Notes under the pieces: generated by a model
What the model saw: the letters and a program-made list of their open reading frames with translations, nothing else
What the model was told of the DNA's origin: nothing
Databases searched by the model: none
Shown: positions 9,265 through 17,749 of the stretch, in pieces
How positions within the stretch are numbered: position 1 is the first letter of the stretch
How the letters are laid out: each line of letters begins with the position of its first letter
Program-made: the position numbers and the translations under genes
Assembly: GCA_017551925.1 (NCBI GenBank)
Contig: JAFZKA010000043.1
Span: 1-64,000 of the forward strand
Length of the DNA stretch: 64,000 bases
From: Bacteroidaceae bacterium
GTDB taxonomy: Bacteria > Bacteroidota > Bacteroidia > Bacteroidales > Bacteroidaceae
Direction of reading: 5' to 3'

Positions 9265-10299
9265 ATGGCAAATCATGTTGTAATTATGGCGGGAGGTATA
9301 GGGAGCCGTTTCTGGCCCTTGAGTACTCCGGAGTATCCCAAGCAGTTTATTGACATACTTGGTTGTGGAAGGTCTTTGATACAACTTACCGTTGACCGTT
9401 TCAAGGGTATATGTCCTGAGAGTAATTTCTGGGTGGTGACCAACCGCGCATATGTGGATATTGTCAAGGAGCAGATTCCGGGTATTCCTGCGACACATAT
9501 CCTTGCCGAACCTGCAGCCCGTAATACGGCACCATGTATTGCGTGGGCATGTTGGAGTATAAAGCAGGAGGATCCTGAGGCTAATGTGGTGGTTACTCCA
9601 AGTGATGCGGTGGTGATGAATCCTGAGGAGTTCCGCCGAGTGATAAGCGGTGCTCTGGATTTTACTTCAGGACATGATTTTATTGTCACTATCGGAATCA
9701 AGCCTAACCGTCCTGAAACAGGCTACGGTTATGTCAAGGCCGTTCCTGTCAAAGACGCTGATATGGAAATAAAGGCTGTTGAGGCATTCAAGGAGAAACC
9801 TGATCTGGAGACTGCAAAGAAATATCTGGCCGATGGCAATTATTTATGGAATGCAGGCATATTTGTATGGAATATCAACACCATAACTAATTCATTGATA
9901 GCCTATAAGCCCAATTTGGCTAAAGATATGGAGAATATGCTTGCAACAGGGCAGGTAGATCAGATTTTCCCGCAGTGTGAAAAGATATCGATTGACTATG
10001 CTGTTATGGAGCCGGCTGCATCTGACGGTAAGGTGTTTACATATCCGGCAGATTTTGGCTGGAGCGATTTAGGCAACTGGCAGTCACTGCATGAAAAACT
10101 CCAAAAAGATTCAGGTAATAACGGTGTGGTGGGTAACGTAAAACTGTTTGAATGCAATGACTGTGTGGTTCACACTGAGGATGCCCGTAAAGTTGTTCTT
10201 CAGGGTCTTGAAGGTTATATAGTTTCTCTTAAGAACGGACAGTTGCTGGTTTGCAGGCGCAGTGAGGAACAACGTATTAAGGAGTTCTCTGCAAATTGA
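9265..10299 (+). CDS. manC: Mannose-1-phosphate guanylyltransferase
   Basis: Makes GDP-mannose from mannose 1-phosphate and GTP. The nucleotidyltransferase signature 'GGIGSRFWPLSTPEYPKQF' is at residues 9-27, followed by 'EPAARNTAPCIAWA', 'VTPSDAVV', 'PETGYGYVK', 'YLWNAGIFVWN' and 'DFGWSDLGNWQSL'. At 344 aa it lacks the C-terminal isomerase domain of bifunctional enzymes, which agrees with a separate manA immediately upstream. A strong terminator follows. The product may feed exopolysaccharide, O-antigen or GDP-fucose. Confidence 0.93.
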   Translation: MANHVVIMAGGIGSRFWPLSTPEYPKQFIDILGCGRSLIQLTVDRFKGICPESNFWVVTNRAYVDIVKEQIPGIPATHILAEPAARNTAPCIAWACWSIKQEDPEANVVVTPSDAVVMNPEEFRRVISGALDFTSGHDFIVTIGIKPNRPETGYGYVKAVPVKDADMEIKAVEAFKEKPDLETAKKYLADGNYLWNAGIFVWNINTITNSLIAYKPNLAKDMENMLATGQVDQIFPQCEKISIDYAVMEPAASDGKVFTYPADFGWSDLGNWQSLHEKLQKDSGNNGVVGNVKLFECNDCVVHTEDARKVVLQGLEGYIVSLKNGQLLVCRRSEEQRIKEFSAN

Positions 10300-10319
10300 T
10301 TCATCCTCCATTAAATACA

Positions 10320-10356
10320 TAAAAAAAGGCTTGCAGAATAGTTTGCAAGCCTTTTT
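10320..10356. terminator. Bidirectional terminator between manC and adk
   Basis: AAAAAAGGCTTGCA, short loop, then TGCAAGCCTTTTT: a perfect GC-containing stem flanked by A and T runs, between two convergent genes. Confidence 0.85.
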
Positions 10357-10371
10357 CATATGGGATATATG

Positions 10372-11352
10372 TCAGAGCATATTTTCTTTGCTGAGCGGTG
10401 ACCAGGGGCCGTCCTGTGCCATGAATATTATGGAGAGTTCATGCACCTCAAATGTGTGCCACTGACCTTTGGGAATGTTTACGCCAAGTACGCCGGTGTC
10501 ACCACCCATGTGGATGCGTTGCATTTCAACTCCTTTGTCATTATAGAACACGGTATCCATCTGACCACGCAGAAGCATCACGGTCTCACTGGAAAGGTTA
10601 TGGCGGTGTATGGCTGTCTTGGTGCCCGGAAGCATAACGTTGATCATACGCTGTGACTGGTCTTCCTCACTGTTGCGCAGGTCATAGTTCATGCGCAGAC
10701 GTGGTGAATCATGTGCCAGTTTCTGAACCTGATCAAACAGGGCATTATCAAGTACCACCTGACGCTCAAGCAGTTTGTCTATGCCTCTGAATACCTTAAG
10801 CATGGCCTTGCGAACGGCTTCAATATCACCACATTCACCATCTATCTCATGATACTTGCCGGCATTCTTATAATAGGTAATAAGCGGCTCGGTCTGTTTG
10901 TGATAGGTCCTGATGCGGTTCATGATGGTCTCCTCATTGGCGTCATCGGCACGGCCCTCAATCTCAGCGCGGTGCTGAAGGCGCTGCTTGATAGTCTCAT
11001 CCTTTATCATGATTGATATAACGGCATTAACCTTCTCGCCGCGACGTGCCAACATCTGGTCAAGATCCGATGCCTGGCCCAGAGTACGGGGAAAACCGTC
11101 AAGGAGGAATCCGGCTACATCTTTATATGTGTTGAAGGTGTTTTCAATCATTCCTTCAACAACACTGTCGGGAACAAGGCTTCCGGCATCGATAAGTTCT
11201 TTGGCCTGACGACCAAGTTCGGTGCCTGCGGCTATCTCGGCTCGCAGCATTTCACCTGTGCTGATATGCTTAAGATTGTATTTTTTTGATATGGCACCAG
11301 CCTGTGTGCCTTTGCCTGCGCCCGGAGGGCCAAAAAGGATGTAGTATTTCAT
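10372..11352 (-). CDS. adk: Adenylate kinase fused to a C-terminal WbuC-like cupin domain
   Basis: Residues 1-190 are a complete adenylate kinase (AMP + ATP to 2 ADP): P-loop 'GPPGAGKGT' at 8-16, 'ISTGEMLRAEI', 'GFLLDGFPRT', and a short LID with 'EGRADDANEETI'. Residues 195-326 are extra and look like a cupin metalloprotein of the WbuC type: 'RMNYDLRNSEEDQSQRMI', 'PGTKTAIHRHNLSSETVMLL' and 'GQWHTFEVHE', with His residues placed to bind a metal. A stand-alone kinase is about 190 aa, so the fusion is real in this frame, with no stop or shift between the domains. WbuC cupins are known from O-antigen loci, and the neighbours here are manA-manC. Role of the cupin part is unknown. Confidence 0.9.
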   Translation of the reverse strand: MKYYILFGPPGAGKGTQAGAISKKYNLKHISTGEMLRAEIAAGTELGRQAKELIDAGSLVPDSVVEGMIENTFNTYKDVAGFLLDGFPRTLGQASDLDQMLARRGEKVNAVISIMIKDETIKQRLQHRAEIEGRADDANEETIMNRIRTYHKQTEPLITYYKNAGKYHEIDGECGDIEAVRKAMLKVFRGIDKLLERQVVLDNALFDQVQKLAHDSPRLRMNYDLRNSEEDQSQRMINVMLPGTKTAIHRHNLSSETVMLLRGQMDTVFYNDKGVEMQRIHMGGDTGVLGVNIPKGQWHTFEVHELSIIFMAQDGPWSPLSKENML

Positions 11353-11498
11353 TGAATGTTATTTTTCAAATTCTCCGCGAAGATAATATAAAGTTATGAA
11401 TAATAGAATCTAATAAATGTTATTTGGGATTTATGGAGATTGTTTCGGTTGTTGAAAAGTAGGCTGTCTGATTGGGCAGTTTATTGAAGGGTTTGTCT

Positions 11499-11506
11499 TA
11501 TATTTG
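11499..11506 (+). promoter_or_regulatory. -7 box (TATATTTG) for the GMP synthase gene
   Basis: Exact TAnnTTTG match, 38 bases before the start codon. The 192-base space between the divergent adk and this gene shows no further motif that I could identify, such as a purine riboswitch. Confidence 0.45.
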
Positions 11507-11544
11507 TTTCCAGTAAAAATATTCACTTACAAATAATTACAGAT

Positions 11545-12528
11545 ATGACTTCAGGAAACGTACGTCCGGCCGATATGGAGCGAATAACGACTCCCGCTCT
11601 GGCCAAGAAATTCATTGACGAACAGATTAAGGAACTGCGTGCTCAGATTGGTGACAAAAAGGTTCTTCTGGCTCTCTCAGGAGGTGTTGATTCATCAGTA
11701 GTTGCCGCTCTGCTTATCAAGGCAGTAGGTAAACAACTGGTTTCGGTCCATGTTAACCATGGCTTGCTGCGTAAAGGTGAGCCTGAGCAGGTTGTACGTG
11801 TATTCCGTGATGAATTGAATGCCAACCTGATTTATGTTGACGCTGTTGACCGTTTCCTGAACAAGTTGGCCGGTGTGGCTGATCCCGAGCAGAAGCGCAA
11901 AATCATCGGCGCAGAGTTTATCCGCGTATTTGAGGAGGAGGCCCGCAAGCAGGAGGGTATCAGTTTCCTGGCTCAGGGAACAATCTATCCCGATATTGTT
12001 GAGTCCGGTCCCGTAAAGTCACATCACAACGTGGGCGGTCTGCCTGAGGATCTTAAGTTTGAACTGGTTGAACCTATCAAACTGCTGTTCAAGGATGAGG
12101 TTCGCGTAGTGGGTAAGGAACTGGGCCTGCCTGATAATATGGTGTTCCGTCAGCCGTTCCCGGGCCCCGGACTGGGCGTGCGTTGCACAGGTGCTATTAC
12201 CCGTGACCGCCTGGAGGCTCTGCGTGAAAGTGATGCTATTCTGCGTGAGGAGTTTGCCAAGAACGGCTTGGAGGGCAAGGTTTGGCAGTACTTTACCATT
12301 GTTCCTGACTACAAGTCAACGGGCGTTAAGGATAACAAGCGCTCATGGGATTGGCCTGTAATAATCCGCGCCGTCAATACTCGAGACGCTATGACTGCCA
12401 CCATTGAGGAGATTCCTTACAAACTCCTGCACCACATCACACAGCGTATAATAACAGAAGTACCGGGAGTAAATAGAGTTCTATATGATTTGACTCCGAA
12501 ACCCACTGGCACTATAGAGTGGGAGTGA
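11545..12528 (+). CDS. guaA: GMP synthase ATP-pyrophosphatase subunit without glutaminase domain
   Basis: Carries out the amination of XMP to GMP. The PP-loop 'LLALSGGVDSSVVAALL' is near residue 45, followed by 'VSVHVNHGLLRKGE', 'QGTIYPDIVESG', 'SHHNVGGLP', 'RQPFPGPGLGVRC' and the C-terminal dimer domain ending 'LTPKPTGTIEWE'. Usual bacterial GuaA is about 510-525 aa with an N-terminal class I glutamine amidotransferase; here only ~327 aa are present and the upstream DNA contains no such domain. It must therefore use ammonia or a separately encoded glutaminase subunit, as in many archaea. A second full-length guaA elsewhere cannot be excluded. Confidence 0.88.
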   Translation: MTSGNVRPADMERITTPALAKKFIDEQIKELRAQIGDKKVLLALSGGVDSSVVAALLIKAVGKQLVSVHVNHGLLRKGEPEQVVRVFRDELNANLIYVDAVDRFLNKLAGVADPEQKRKIIGAEFIRVFEEEARKQEGISFLAQGTIYPDIVESGPVKSHHNVGGLPEDLKFELVEPIKLLFKDEVRVVGKELGLPDNMVFRQPFPGPGLGVRCTGAITRDRLEALRESDAILREEFAKNGLEGKVWQYFTIVPDYKSTGVKDNKRSWDWPVIIRAVNTRDAMTATIEEIPYKLLHHITQRIITEVPGVNRVLYDLTPKPTGTIEWE

Positions 12529-12550
12529 TTCTTCTGCTTTTTGAAGCCCC

Positions 12551-12735
12551 GAACTTTTTGGGGGTATTGACGTCAAAACTACGCGCTTCGCGCTATCCCT
12601 CCTATGTCCAATAAGGCACCCTGAAAGGTGTGAGTAGCCTCCCACCTTCCATGATACCTTCTTGAACACAGGCACCTCCCGTTCACAAGCCCACGGGCGG
12701 CCATGGTTTTGCTTGCCAATACCCCCAAAAAGTTC
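12551..12735 (-). ncRNA. Structured intergenic element, copy A (family with copies B and C)
   Basis: The ends are a perfect 19-base inverted repeat: GAACTTTTTGGGGGTATTG (12551-12569) and its complement (12717-12735). Read on the minus strand, the element has a conserved 5' box at 12681-12708 (core CCATGGCCGCCCGTGGGCTT) and a conserved 3' box at 12577-12602 with the triloop hairpin GCGCGAAGCGC; both boxes are shared with copy B, though the middle differs. Inside the outer stem AAAAC pairs with GTTTT, where copy B has GAAC with GTTC. It lies between guaA and feoAB and may also end guaA transcription. Whether it is an RNA, a mobile repeat or both is not known. Confidence 0.65.
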
Positions 12736-12772
12736 TACGTGCAGATGGAGGCTTTAATACTTATTTGTAAGT

Positions 12773-12804
12773 ATTGAATAGATTGAGTTAATGCAGTATT
12801 TTTG
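12773..12804 (+). promoter_or_regulatory. Promoter for the feo operon (ATTG and TATTTTTG)
   Basis: -7 box TATTTTTG at 12797-12804 and a weak -33 box ATTG at 12773-12776, spacing 20 bases; the start codon is at 12825. No Fur box was recognised. Confidence 0.45.
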
Positions 12805-12824
12805 CAGTCAAATTAAAGGGGCAT

Positions 12825-15212
12825 ATGACACTAAGGGAACTTAAGATTGGTAAGAGCGCTGTGGTGACAGCGGTTGGTGGTGAGGGTGCGCTGAGGCAGC
12901 ATTTCCTGGATATGGGGTTGTTGCCGGGCGTTGAGGTTAAGTTGCTCAAGTATGCACCGATGGGTGATCCCATGGAGTTGCTGGTGCGTGGATACACACT
13001 GTCACTGCGTCTTGAAGAGGCCGCTCAGATTGGAATTACGGAAATACGGAATAACGGAGTTTCGGAATCACAGAAAGACGGAAGCAAGGACAATGATATT
13101 AATGAGGTTCCGGCTGAGGATTTCGGCTACAACCTGACACTGCATGAGCATAACTCGCACCCTGGTTTGGGAGAGGCCGGAAAATACCACGATCCTACGC
13201 ATGAGAATGCTGTTCCCAAGGGTACAATCCTGAAATTTGCGCTTGCTGGGCAGCAGAACTGCGGCAAGACTACGCTGTTCAATCAGCTTACAGGTTCAAA
13301 TCAGCATGTAGGTAATTTCCCTGGCGTAACTGTGGACCGCAAGGACGGACAGATACGCAATCATCCGGATACTCTGGTTACAGACCTGCCCGGAATATAT
13401 TCACTTTCACCTTATACGCAGGAGGAAACGGTTTCGCGCCGGTTTATTCTGGAGGAGAAACCCAACTGCATCATCAATATTGTTGATGCTACAAATATAG
13501 AGCGTAACCTTTACCTGACTGTTCAGCTGATGGAACTTGGAGTTCCTATGGTGCTGGCTCTTAATATGATGGATGAACTTACGGGTAACGGAGGTTCAGT
13601 TCGTGTTAATGAGATGGAGCGTATTTTGGGCATTCCTGTCATTCCCATTTCTGCAGCAAAGGGTGAGGGTATCCAGGAACTTGTGGAGCATGCCATTCAT
13701 GTGGCTGAGTATCAGGAAAAGCCTGCCCGTACCGATTTCTGCACAAAGGATGATCACGGCGGTGCTGTTCACCGTTGCTTGCACAGCATAATGCATCTGA
13801 TTGAAGATCATACCGAGAAGGCCGGAATCCCGGGCCGATTCGCTGCCGGAAAATTGGTAGAGGGCGATACCGATGTTCTTGAGGCTCTTGAACTGACGCA
13901 GAATGAGAAAGAGATGATGGAGCACATAATCCTGCAGATGGAAGAGGAGAGAGGCATGGATCGTGCTGCTGCCATAGCTGATATGCGTTTCTCATTCATT
14001 GAGCGCCTTTGTAACCAGACTGTCATCAAGCCTCAAAAGAGCAAGGAATATATCCGCAGCCGCAGAATCGACCGCGTTCTGACGGGCCGTTGGACTGCAA
14101 TACCCATTTTCCTGATTGTAATGTGTCTGGTAATATGGCTCTCAATTGATGTACTTGGCGCACCGTTGCAGGACTGGTTGGATCAGGGAATCCAGTGGCT
14201 TGCAGGTATTTGTGTAGCCGGAATGGAGAGGGTAGATATTTCACCGGCTATAATTTCGTTGGTTGAAGACGGTATTTTTGGCGGTGTTGGCAGCGTGCTC
14301 AGTTTTGTGCCGATAATCATAATATTGTTCTTCTTCCTCAGTCTGATTGAGGACAGCGGCTATATGGCGCGTATTGCTTTTGTGACCGATAAACTGCTGC
14401 GTAAACTGGGTCTTTCGGGACGTTCTATCGTGCCTTTGCTTATAGGTTTTGGTTGTTCCGTACCCGCTGTTATGGCCACCAGGACGCTGCCATCGGCCCG
14501 TGACCGTAAACTGACTATTCTGCTTACTCCGTTCATGAGTTGCAGCGCCAAGATACCTATTTACGGATTCTTTACTGCGGCATTCTTCCCTGGTAAGGGC
14601 GGTCTGATTCTGGCTGGATTGTATCTTCTGTCAATTCTGGTGGGCATTTTAGTGGCTCTGTTTACTAAACTGTTCCGCAAGAATTACGTGGCTGCTCCGT
14701 TCGTTATGGAACTGCCCAACTACCGCATGCCTGGCCTCAAAAATGTGAGTCATCTGCTTTGGGATAAGACGAAGGACTTTGTGCAGCGTGCCTTTACCGT
14801 AATATTCGTGGCAACAATCGTAATCTGGTTGCTGCAAACATTTGATTTCCGCTTCAACATGGTTGAGAACGGCGAGGGTAGTATGATGGCCTGGGTTGCC
14901 GGCGTTCTGGAACCATTGTTCCGTCCGCTAGGTCTGGGCGATTGGCGTATAGTAACCTCATTCGTGAGCGGATTCCTGGCTAAAGAAAGCGTAGTAGCCA
15001 CAATGGAAGTCCTTGGTGTTACCGAAACGCTCACCGTCATTACCGCTATTCCGATGCTCCTGTTCAGCCTGCTCTACACGCCCTGCGTTGCCGCAATCAG
15101 CAGCATTCGCCGCGAACTTGGTGACCGCTGGGCAATCTACGTCATACTGTTCCAGTGCGCTGTAGCCTGGGTAGTATCATGGTTAGGATACTTAATAGCA
15201 CAAGCCCTATGA
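12825..15212 (+). CDS. feoB: Ferrous iron transporter, FeoA-FeoB fusion
   Basis: Takes up Fe(II) across the inner membrane. Residues 1-75 are a FeoA (SH3-like) domain: 'MTLRELKIGKSAVV', 'LRQHFLDMGLLPGVEV', 'RGYTLSLRLEEA'. After a ~60-residue polar linker comes FeoB: G1 'GQQNCGKTTLFNQLTGS', the switch segment 'HVGNFPGVTVDRK', G3 'DLPGIYSL', G4 'NMMDE', then a membrane part with about 8-10 segments and the Gate motifs 'IGFGCSVPAVMATRTL' and 'TPFMSCSAKIPIYGFF'. FeoA-FeoB fusions of this kind are usual in Bacteroidales. The linker carries a degenerate 8-9-base repeat in the DNA (13034-13082). The stop overlaps the next start. Confidence 0.95.
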   Translation: MTLRELKIGKSAVVTAVGGEGALRQHFLDMGLLPGVEVKLLKYAPMGDPMELLVRGYTLSLRLEEAAQIGITEIRNNGVSESQKDGSKDNDINEVPAEDFGYNLTLHEHNSHPGLGEAGKYHDPTHENAVPKGTILKFALAGQQNCGKTTLFNQLTGSNQHVGNFPGVTVDRKDGQIRNHPDTLVTDLPGIYSLSPYTQEETVSRRFILEEKPNCIINIVDATNIERNLYLTVQLMELGVPMVLALNMMDELTGNGGSVRVNEMERILGIPVIPISAAKGEGIQELVEHAIHVAEYQEKPARTDFCTKDDHGGAVHRCLHSIMHLIEDHTEKAGIPGRFAAGKLVEGDTDVLEALELTQNEKEMMEHIILQMEEERGMDRAAAIADMRFSFIERLCNQTVIKPQKSKEYIRSRRIDRVLTGRWTAIPIFLIVMCLVIWLSIDVLGAPLQDWLDQGIQWLAGICVAGMERVDISPAIISLVEDGIFGGVGSVLSFVPIIIILFFFLSLIEDSGYMARIAFVTDKLLRKLGLSGRSIVPLLIGFGCSVPAVMATRTLPSARDRKLTILLTPFMSCSAKIPIYGFFTAAFFPGKGGLILAGLYLLSILVGILVALFTKLFRKNYVAAPFVMELPNYRMPGLKNVSHLLWDKTKDFVQRAFTVIFVATIVIWLLQTFDFRFNMVENGEGSMMAWVAGVLEPLFRPLGLGDWRIVTSFVSGFLAKESVVATMEVLGVTETLTVITAIPMLLFSLLYTPCVAAISSIRRELGDRWAIYVILFQCAVAWVVSWLGYLIAQAL
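13034..13082 (+). repeat. Degenerate tandem 8-9-base repeat inside the FeoA-FeoB linker
   Basis: Successive units GGAATTAC, GGAAATAC, GGAATAAC, GGAGTTTC, GGAATCAC then AGAAAGAC-GGAA. This resembles the intergenic 9-base repeats of this genome (18.7, 48.7, 54.1 kb) and encodes 'GITEIRNNGVSESQKDG' between the two domains. Confidence 0.6.
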
Positions 15213-15352
15213 ATGCCTCAACAATAATCGCCATAATCGCCGTAACCGGCCTTGTCATAGTAGCAGTTATAGGCGCCATCAACAACCGCAAAAAAGGCAA
15301 CTCCTGCTGCGGCTGCCCCATGAAAGACTCCTGCTGCAAAAGAGATTGCTAA
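15209..15352 (+). CDS. FeoB-associated Cys-rich membrane protein, 47 aa
   Basis: The start (ATG 15209) overlaps the feoB stop (ATGA). The product has one membrane helix (about residues 4-23, 'TIIAIIAVTGLVIVAVIGAI'), a basic turn 'NNRKKG' and a Cys-rich tail 'SCCGCPMKDSCCKRDC' with six cysteines. This fits the FeoB-associated Cys-rich family (PF12669), proposed to help FeoB, possibly by binding iron. Its position and coupling to feoB support the call. Confidence 0.85.
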   Translation: MNASTIIAIIAVTGLVIVAVIGAINNRKKGNSCCGCPMKDSCCKRDC

Positions 15353-15362
15353 TACGCACTTA

Positions 15363-15425
15363 GAACTTTTTTGGGTATCGGTATTAAAGCCTGCATTGTT
15401 TCAGATACTGATACCCCAAAAAGAT
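15363..15425. terminator. Long hairpin terminator between feo and pepP
   Basis: GAACTTTTTTGGGTATCGG and onwards (15363-15384) pairs with 15404-15422 (ATACTGATACCCCAAAAAG region), loop about 19 bases. A and T runs on either side suit both directions. The stem is very like the closing stem of element A. Confidence 0.8.
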
Positions 15426-15432
15426 CGGAGAT

Positions 15433-16824
15433 TCAAGACATGAAGGCCTCTACATCATCGGGATGGTAGGGGATGATGTTTGCACCCAGAACGCGGCAGC
15501 CGGTGGGAGTGATGAGGATATCATCCTCAATGCGGATACCTCCAAAGTCCAGGTACTTCTCAATCTTGTCATAGTTCAGGAAATCTTTGTGCATACGCTC
15601 TGATTTCCATTTGTCGATGAGGGCAGGTATAAAGTAGATACCGGGTTCATCAGTCAAGACAAAACCGGGCTGGAGGCGCTTGCCGTAGCGCAGGCAGTTG
15701 GTGCCGAACTGGTCAGACGGTTGAACTTCTTCATCAAAGCCAACGTAAATCTGGCCCAGTCCTTCCATATCATGTACATCCATGCCCATCATATGTCCAA
15801 GTCCGTGCTGCATGAACAGGGCATGTGCTCCGGCTGCTACGGCATCATCTGTATTGCCGCGCATCAGGTCCAGGTCTTTGAGGCGGTCAGTCATGAGGCG
15901 ACACACATCAAGATGCATGTCCAGCCATCTCATTCCCGGGTGCGCTTTTTCTATGACAAGGTCGTGACAGGCTTCAACAATAGAGTAGATATCGCGCTGT
16001 TTCTGTGTGAACTTGCCGTTGACAGGCATAGTACGGGTGTTGTCGCTGCAGTAGTTGTTTACGGTCTCGGCACCGGCATCAACCAGGAGCAGACGTCCCG
16101 GTTCAAGTTTGTTGAGTGACGGGCCACCGTGGAATATCTCACCGTGCATGGTGACGATACTGTTGAAAGAAACCTTGGCGCCTTGCGACATTGCAATCCC
16201 CTCAATCTGTCCTGCGATGGATTTTTCTGTCACTCCGGGACGGCAGGCTTTCATGGCGGTGCAGTGCATCTGATAGCCGATGGCCATGGCGCGTTCAATC
16301 TCCTCAACTTCGGCCTCAGATTTGATTGAGCGCATGCTTACAACTGCTTTAATCAAATCAACTGATGCAGCCTCACGTGTCTTCAACGGGTGAATTCCCA
16401 TCATATCGGAGAGCAGAATCATGTGATCGTGGCGGTATGGCGGCAGGAAATGTACTTTACGGCCTTGCTTGAGAGCATCGGTCACAAATTGGTTTAATTT
16501 GGCATAGGGAGCAGAATTTTCAACTCCGCATTCTGCAGCCAGACTGGCTACAGACGGTACGAATCCGGTCCAGATAATGTCTTCAATATCAATATCATCG
16601 CCCAACAACCATTCCTGACCGCTGTCGGCATCAATTACACCTGCCAGCGAATCACGGTCCTGCCCAAAGAAGTACAGGAACGAACTGTCCTGACGGAAAG
16701 TATAACCGTTTGCAGGATAGTTGCATGGCGCGTTGTTGTTACCAAGAAAAATGATCAGGCCACTGCCAACCTTATCTTTCAGAATACGTCGGCGTTCAGA
16801 ATAAACTTTCTTATCAAATAGCAT
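15433..16824 (-). CDS. pepP: Xaa-Pro aminopeptidase (aminopeptidase P, M24B)
   Basis: Cuts the N-terminal residue before proline with two Mn ions in the cytoplasm. The N-terminal domain has 'GSGLIIFLGNNNAPCNYPANG' in part and 'FRQDSSFLYFFG'; the C-terminal pita-bread domain has 'LLLVDAGAET', 'CSDNTRTMPVNGKF', 'QHGLGHMMGMDVHD' and 'GFVLTDEPGIYFIP', containing the metal-binding Asp, Asp, His, Glu and Glu. Length 463 aa is normal for the Bacteroidales enzyme. Transcribed from a region divergent to the DUF3108 gene. Confidence 0.93.
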   Translation of the reverse strand: MLFDKKVYSERRRILKDKVGSGLIIFLGNNNAPCNYPANGYTFRQDSSFLYFFGQDRDSLAGVIDADSGQEWLLGDDIDIEDIIWTGFVPSVASLAAECGVENSAPYAKLNQFVTDALKQGRKVHFLPPYRHDHMILLSDMMGIHPLKTREAASVDLIKAVVSMRSIKSEAEVEEIERAMAIGYQMHCTAMKACRPGVTEKSIAGQIEGIAMSQGAKVSFNSIVTMHGEIFHGGPSLNKLEPGRLLLVDAGAETVNNYCSDNTRTMPVNGKFTQKQRDIYSIVEACHDLVIEKAHPGMRWLDMHLDVCRLMTDRLKDLDLMRGNTDDAVAAGAHALFMQHGLGHMMGMDVHDMEGLGQIYVGFDEEVQPSDQFGTNCLRYGKRLQPGFVLTDEPGIYFIPALIDKWKSERMHKDFLNYDKIEKYLDFGGIRIEDDILITPTGCRVLGANIIPYHPDDVEAFMS

Positions 16825-16840
16825 ATGTCAATAATTCGTT

Positions 16841-16873
16841 TTTGTAAAGATACTTGTTTTTGTTTTAACTTTG
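16841..16873 (+). promoter_or_regulatory. Complete -33/-7 promoter (TTTG, 21 bases, TAACTTTG)
   Basis: TTTG at 16841-16844 and TAACTTTG at 16866-16873 match both Bacteroidota boxes with correct spacing; the start codon chosen for the next gene is at 16922. Confidence 0.65.
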
Positions 16874-16921
16874 ATGCGTTTTTTAAATCTTAAATTCAGA
16901 AGACCATTAACATTTTTGATC

Positions 16922-17674
16922 ATGAAACGGTTAATAACCATTATGGCAATGACGCTCATGGCAAACGTATTTATGTTTGCTGATGAGATTTGGAGAGATG
17001 AAACACTGAGATATGCTATGTATCTGGGTCCGATAAAGGCAGGTGAGGCCAGTCTTGCTACAAAGAATGTAGTGCGTGACGGTAAGAATCTGGTACAGAT
17101 GGACCTTATAGCACGAACCACCAACACGGTTGAGAAACTATTCAGTCTGAATGATACCCTTACAACAATTGTAAATCCTAAGAATGCCGCTCCGGTGTAT
17201 TTCCAGAAGCATTGTTTTGAGGAGGATGACATTGTATTTGAAAAGGTGAATTTTGTCACTTCAGCCGATGGCAAATGCACTGCCAATATGCATAAGGACT
17301 ATAAGGATGGCAGGGCTAAGGATTGTACTGAGACCAGCAATTCACAGATATATGATATGGTCAGCGTGGTAGGTTTTGCACGTGCCATTGATACCGGAAA
17401 CCTTTACAAGGGCAAACGTATCGGTTTCAAACTGGCCGATGCCTGCGATATTATCGATGAGGTGCTGATATACCAGGGCAGGGAGACTCTCAAGATTTCA
17501 GGCAAGAAATATAATTGCATGGTATTCAGACTGGTAGAGCCTTATGTCGATAAAGGAAAGAACAAGGATCGTGACATTCTGACCATCTATGTGAATGATG
17601 ACAGTGAGCGCACAATTGTTCAGATGGACATTAAGTTCAAAGTGGGTTCAGCCAAGGCTAAATTAATCAGGTGA
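16922..17674 (+). CDS. DUF3108-domain periplasmic protein
   Basis: Start at 16922 gives a signal peptide 'MKRLITIMAMTLMANVFMFA'; the in-frame extension upstream to 16871 overlaps the promoter. The mature part has the DUF3108 pattern: 'LRYAMYLGPIKAGEASL', 'TTNTVEKLFSLNDTLTT', and 'GRETLKISGKKYNCMVF' with the terminal 'VQMDIKFKVGSAKAKL'. DUF3108 proteins are all-beta, LolA/LolB-like envelope proteins of unknown exact role. It stands alone with its own promoter; a Gly-rich exported protein follows 75 bases on. Confidence 0.85.
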   Translation: MKRLITIMAMTLMANVFMFADEIWRDETLRYAMYLGPIKAGEASLATKNVVRDGKNLVQMDLIARTTNTVEKLFSLNDTLTTIVNPKNAAPVYFQKHCFEEDDIVFEKVNFVTSADGKCTANMHKDYKDGRAKDCTETSNSQIYDMVSVVGFARAIDTGNLYKGKRIGFKLADACDIIDEVLIYQGRETLKISGKKYNCMVFRLVEPYVDKGKNKDRDILTIYVNDDSERTIVQMDIKFKVGSAKAKLIR

Positions 17675-17749
17675 TTCATTTAACATGAAGGCTTAAACCT
17701 TATATTATTATATAGTGTCAAAGTATAAACCTTAAATACAATTATGCAA

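Noticed and set aside
12481-12675. Small open frame across element A on the minus strand
   Set aside because: Same reason as for element B; it overlaps the guaA 3' end.
16828-17286. Long minus-strand open frame opposite the DUF3108 gene
   Set aside because: It overlaps a gene with clear family features and a complete promoter, and has no recognisable protein features itself.
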